This document shows positions 60,560-64,000 of a DNA stretch of 64,000 bases, in pieces (the first letter of the stretch is position 1; each line of letters starts with the position of its first letter). Made by a program: the position numbers and the translations under genes. The notes under the pieces were generated by a model that had not been told where the DNA came from, searched no databases, and saw only the letters and a list, made by a program, of their open reading frames with translations. Source of the DNA: Thiobacillus sp. (lineage in GTDB: Bacteria; Pseudomonadota; Gammaproteobacteria; Burkholderiales; Thiobacillaceae); the NCBI GenBank assembly GCA_018263115.1, contig JADFDC010000005.1:50172-114171 (forward strand). Direction: 5' to 3'.

Positions 60560-61879
60560 TTAGCCAAGGGACACCGCGCTTTCTGAATGTTGGGTTGCAA
60601 TGGAGCCGCCCGCGGTCATGACAAACGGCAGATCGTCATCGCTGACGTAATAGGGCGACTGGCCGGGGCGATACTTGAAGGCGCGATGCACCAGGTACTG
60701 GCGATTGCCCAGATGCAGGTCTTCGGGCACGCGCTGGCCGGTGGCGACGTAATGCACCAGCAGTTTGTTGCGGATGGCGCAATCCAGCACCGGGCCGAGG
60801 CTGGCGGCTTCGTCGGTCTTGGAAATGATGCAGCCGCTCATGCCCTGCCCCTGGTAGGCCTGCACGACTTCGTTGAGCGTGTCGCCGTGGCTGGTGGCGT
60901 TGAGCAGCAAGAGTCTCTTGATCGGTTTGCCTGCCTGGTTGAGCATGGCGATCTGTTCGGCCACGGCCTGGTCGCGCTGGCTCATGCCGACGGTGTCGAT
61001 CAGCACGGTCTGCTTGCCGCGCAGTTCGGCCAGCGCCAGTTTCAGGTCGGCGGCATCGCGCACGTTGTGCACGGACACGCCAAGAATCTTGCCGTAGATG
61101 CGAAGCTGTTCGTGACCGCCGATCCGGTAGCCGTCGGTAGTCAGCAGCGCAAGTTTTTCGGCGCCGTGGCGCACGACGAAACGCGCGGCCAGCTTGGCGG
61201 TGGTGGTGGTCTTGCCGGCGCCAGTCGGGCCCATCAGCGCGAAAATGCCGCCCTGGTCGAGCAGGCTGGATTCGTTGTCGACGGTATGCAGGTTGCGCGC
61301 CAGCATGGCCTTGGCCCAGCCGGTCGCCTGTTCCTTCGCGCTGATTTCAGCCGGCAGGCGGGATGTCATGTTTCTGGCCAGGCTGGTGCTGAAACCGACG
61401 GAGAGCAGTTCCCGCGTGAGCCAGGCCTTGACCGGTTCGCGGCGCGACATTTCGCTCCAGTTCATTTCCTGCATCTGGGTGCGAAGGTTTTCGTGCATGC
61501 TGCGCATTTCGCCCATGAGCTGTTCCATCCAGGCCATGTCCCGGACGGGTGTCGTCATGTCGAACATGGGCATGGACATCATGGGTTGCGGTTCTGCCTG
61601 AACAGGCACCACGGGCGCTGCCACGACAGGCGCTTTCGGCACTGGCGCGGGCGTCTCGGACTGTGGCGCGGGTACGTGTTTTGGCGGTGGCACCGGCTCG
61701 GCACGTGCTTCCACCACCGGCTGCGCCAACGCGGCAATGTCTTCGGCCGGCAGGGCAATCAGTTCGACGCCGCCCGGCACGCTGTTGCTGGCCAGGATGA
61801 CGGCATCCTCCCCAAGCTCTTCGCGCAGTTTGCGCATGGCTTCGCGGGATGTTCTGGCGTGGATTTTCTTTACGTTCAC
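60560..61879 (-). CDS. flhF: flagellar placement GTPase FlhF
   Basis: 439 residues. N-terminal basic B region (NVKKIHARTSREAMRKLREE), a Pro/Ala/Met-rich linker (about 50-115), the N domain and an SRP-type G domain with MGPTGAGKTTTTAKL (216-230) and DTVGMSQRD. It recruits the flagellar base, often to the pole. It overlaps flhA by four bases. Confidence 0.97.
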   Translation of the reverse strand: MNVKKIHARTSREAMRKLREELGEDAVILASNSVPGGVELIALPAEDIAALAQPVVEARAEPVPPPKHVPAPQSETPAPVPKAPVVAAPVVPVQAEPQPMMSMPMFDMTTPVRDMAWMEQLMGEMRSMHENLRTQMQEMNWSEMSRREPVKAWLTRELLSVGFSTSLARNMTSRLPAEISAKEQATGWAKAMLARNLHTVDNESSLLDQGGIFALMGPTGAGKTTTTAKLAARFVVRHGAEKLALLTTDGYRIGGHEQLRIYGKILGVSVHNVRDAADLKLALAELRGKQTVLIDTVGMSQRDQAVAEQIAMLNQAGKPIKRLLLLNATSHGDTLNEVVQAYQGQGMSGCIISKTDEAASLGPVLDCAIRNKLLVHYVATGQRVPEDLHLGNRQYLVHRAFKYRPGQSPYYVSDDDLPFVMTAGGSIATQHSESAVSLG

Positions 61880-63954
61880 ACTGTACCTCCTATGAGGGAT
61901 GTCACTCGGATGTTCTTGCCATCAGGAATTTCGGCATGGGACAGCACCTTGAGCTGGGGCAGCGCACGGCGCAGAAAACGGGAAAGCAGCGGACGCAGCA
62001 CGGCAGGCACCAGCAGCACCGGGGTCTGGCCCAGCGCTTCCTGGCGGTTGACCGCAACGCCTGCCTGATCCACGAGATTGGTGGCGAGGCCAGGCTCGAT
62101 GATGCCGCTTTCGCCGCTGGCATTCATCGCCTGCATCAGCAGACGCTCAAGATTCTGTTCCAGCGACATCACCGGCAGCTCGGCTTCGCGCCCGTAGATC
62201 TGCTGCACGATGCTGCGGCCAAGCGCCACGCGGATGATGGCGGTGAGCTCATACGGGTCCTGGATGCGCACGGCATGTTCGGCCAGCACTTCGACGATGG
62301 TGCGCATGTCGCGGATGTGCACGCCTTCGGACAGCAGGTTCTGCAAGACTTTTTGCAGCGTGGACAGCGGCAGCAGCTTGGGCACCAGGTCTTCCACCAG
62401 CTTGGGCGAATCCTTTGACAGATGATCGAGCAGTTGCTGCACTTCCTGGCGACCCAAAAGTTCAGCGGCATGCAGGCCGACCACATGATTGAGATGCGTG
62501 GCGATGACGGTGCCGGCATCCACCACCGTGTAGCCCATGGACTGGGCTTGTTCGCGCAGGTTGTTGTCGACCCAGATGGCGGGCAGGCCGAACACGGGCT
62601 CTTTGGTAGCCGCGCCCGGCAGGCTGCCGGAGACGTTGCCCGGATCGATCGCCATCAACTGTCCAACCTGGACTTCGCCCGAAGCGATTTCCACGCCCTT
62701 GAGCGTGATGCGATAGCTGTTGGGATGAATCTCCAGGTTGTCGCGGATGTGCACGGCGGGTGCGAGAAAGCCGATTTCGCGGGCGAATTTCTTGCGGATT
62801 CCCTTGATGCGCTTGACCAGTTCAGCTTCGTTGGAAGTGTCTACCAGCGGAATCAGGCGATAGCCGACTTCCAGGCCCAGCGTGTCAACCGGCTCGACAT
62901 CGGCCCAGCTTGCATCGACCGGCTCGGGCATGGGTGGTGCGACCACCTGCTCGCGGGATTTTTCCACGCCCTGCTTTTGCGAGGTGCGCCAGGCGATGGT
63001 AATCAGGCCAGCCGCCAGCAGAATGAATACGAAGTGCGGCATGCCGGGTGTCATGCCCATCAGGCCAAGGATGCCGCCGGTGATATAGAGCACCTGGCTG
63101 TTGCTGAATATGTGGGACAACAACTGGCTGCTGATGTCCTGTTCGGTGCTGACGCGGCTGACGATGATGCCGGCGGCGATGGAAATGATCAGCGCGGGAA
63201 TCTGCGCCACCAGACCGTCGCCAATGGCCAGCAGGGTGTAGTTTTTGGCGGCATCGGCAAAGGAAAGATCGTGCTGCAGTACGCCGACAGCCAGGCCACC
63301 CAGGACGTTGATGACCAGAATCAGGATGCCGGCGACGGCATCGCCGCGCACGAATTTCGAGGCACCGTCCATGGAACCGTAGAAGTCGGCTTCCTGTGCC
63401 ACTTCGGAACGGCGCTTGCGGGCTTCGTCTTCGCCAATCAAACCGGCATTGAGGTCGGCATCGATGGCCATCTGCTTGCCCGGCATGGCGTCCAGGGTGA
63501 AGCGCGCGCTGACTTCGGCGATACGGCCAGCGCCCTTGGTAATCACGACAAAGTTGATCACCACCAGGATGATGAACACCACAATGCCGACGGTGTAGTT
63601 GCCGCCGACCAGGAAGTGGCCGAAGGACTCGATCACCTTGCCCGCGGCATCGGGGCCGGAATGGCCCTCCAGCAGGACGATTCGGGTGGATGCTACGTTA
63701 AGCGAAAGGCGCAGCAGGGTGCTGACCAGCAGAATGGTGGGGAAGGCCGCGAAGTCCAGTGCCTTCTGGGTGTAGAGACTTGCCAGCAGCACGATGATGG
63801 ACAACGCGATATTGAAGGTGAACAGCACATCCAGCGCGAACGGCGGCAGCGGCATCACCATCATCGCCAGGATCATGACGATGAACAGCGGACCGGCCAG
63901 CTGCTTCCAGTCGGCGCCGTTCAGGAATGCGGGAAGGCGGAAGGTGGAGTTCAT
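61876..63954 (-). CDS. flhA: flagellar export gate protein FlhA
   Basis: 692 residues. Eight membrane helices in the first 330 residues, including the FHIPEP-type signature region (ARFTLDAMPGKQMAIDADLN), then the large cytoplasmic domain (about 350-692) that binds chaperones and FliJ. Its ATG overlaps the flhB stop (GCATGA). Confidence 0.98.
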   Translation of the reverse strand: MNSTFRLPAFLNGADWKQLAGPLFIVMILAMMVMPLPPFALDVLFTFNIALSIIVLLASLYTQKALDFAAFPTILLVSTLLRLSLNVASTRIVLLEGHSGPDAAGKVIESFGHFLVGGNYTVGIVVFIILVVINFVVITKGAGRIAEVSARFTLDAMPGKQMAIDADLNAGLIGEDEARKRRSEVAQEADFYGSMDGASKFVRGDAVAGILILVINVLGGLAVGVLQHDLSFADAAKNYTLLAIGDGLVAQIPALIISIAAGIIVSRVSTEQDISSQLLSHIFSNSQVLYITGGILGLMGMTPGMPHFVFILLAAGLITIAWRTSQKQGVEKSREQVVAPPMPEPVDASWADVEPVDTLGLEVGYRLIPLVDTSNEAELVKRIKGIRKKFAREIGFLAPAVHIRDNLEIHPNSYRITLKGVEIASGEVQVGQLMAIDPGNVSGSLPGAATKEPVFGLPAIWVDNNLREQAQSMGYTVVDAGTVIATHLNHVVGLHAAELLGRQEVQQLLDHLSKDSPKLVEDLVPKLLPLSTLQKVLQNLLSEGVHIRDMRTIVEVLAEHAVRIQDPYELTAIIRVALGRSIVQQIYGREAELPVMSLEQNLERLLMQAMNASGESGIIEPGLATNLVDQAGVAVNRQEALGQTPVLLVPAVLRPLLSRFLRRALPQLKVLSHAEIPDGKNIRVTSLIGGTV

Positions 63955-64000
63955 GCCGTCACCGGATCAAGTTCGGGTGGCACCGGCAGATCGGCCGGCA
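63951..64000 (-). CDS. flhB: flhB, 3' end only
   Basis: Only 15 C-terminal residues and the stop are in the window (PADLPVPPELDPVTA), in the style of FlhB C termini. It overlaps the flhA start by four bases, as usual for flhB-flhA pairs. The rest lies beyond the right edge. Confidence 0.8.
   Translation of the reverse strand, partial: PADLPVPPELDPVTA

Overview
The window comes from a motile betaproteobacterium. Flagellar and chemotaxis gene order (fliC-flaG-fliDST, fliFGHIJK-LMNOPQR, flgB-L, flhBAF-flhG-fliA, a MotC/MotD-type stator) and protein sequence style fit Betaproteobacteria, probably the Nitrosomonadales/Gallionellales/Sulfuricellales area; that finer placement is inference. Most of the DNA is moderately GC-rich; one gene (56146-57192) is clearly AT-rich.

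Layout. (a) 1-3353 is the right end of an integrated element: a truncated hypothetical gene, an HExxH protein gene, a RelE/HigB-type toxin with an XRE antitoxin, a tyrosine integrase, and a truncated 3' copy of a tRNA-Glu gene that marks the attachment site. (b) 3506-9808 is a tight seven-gene operon: a T_hemolysin/acyltransferase-like protein, an AMP-forming acyl ligase, a heme-oxygenase-like diiron protein, an SDR, a secreted TPR protein, and a QseB/QseC-type two-component pair. A PmrA/QseB-type box (TTTAAG-N5-TTTAAG) lies just upstream. I read it as a possible self-regulated small-molecule biosynthesis and sensing system. (c) 10095-14034 holds a PAS/HisKA_3 kinase with a NarL-type regulator, and an active-looking diguanylate cyclase. 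(d) 14089-31800 (+ strand) holds flagellin with a FliA promoter, filament cap and chaperones, a second FliK/FlhB-C-like pair, YcgR, the divergent fliE, and fliF to fliR. (e) 31832-40869 (- strand) is the chemotaxis operon cheY-cheX-like-cheA-cheW-mcp-cheR-cheD-cheB. (f) 41284-51651 (- strand) is flgB to flgL; flgA-flgM-flgN and a chalcone-isomerase-like gene diverge from it. (g) 54615-57192 is an accessory pocket with a Met-rich protein built from about twelve 13-residue repeats, a cytochrome c gene with no stop codon before its terminator, and a wHTH-GHKL-STAS fusion protein. (h) 57322-64000 (- strand) runs from flhB (3' end only) through flhA, flhF, flhG, fliA and motC to motD.

Together the genes give an almost complete flagellum with chemotaxis and c-di-GMP control (the diguanylate cyclase and YcgR). 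Several families of dispersed palindromic repeats sit inside the flagellar operons: between ycgR and fliE, fliK and fliL, fliO and fliP (where the repeat is read as the FliP N terminus), fliQ and fliR, and motC and motD. Most coding calls rest on direct reading of protein motifs and order; no database search was possible.
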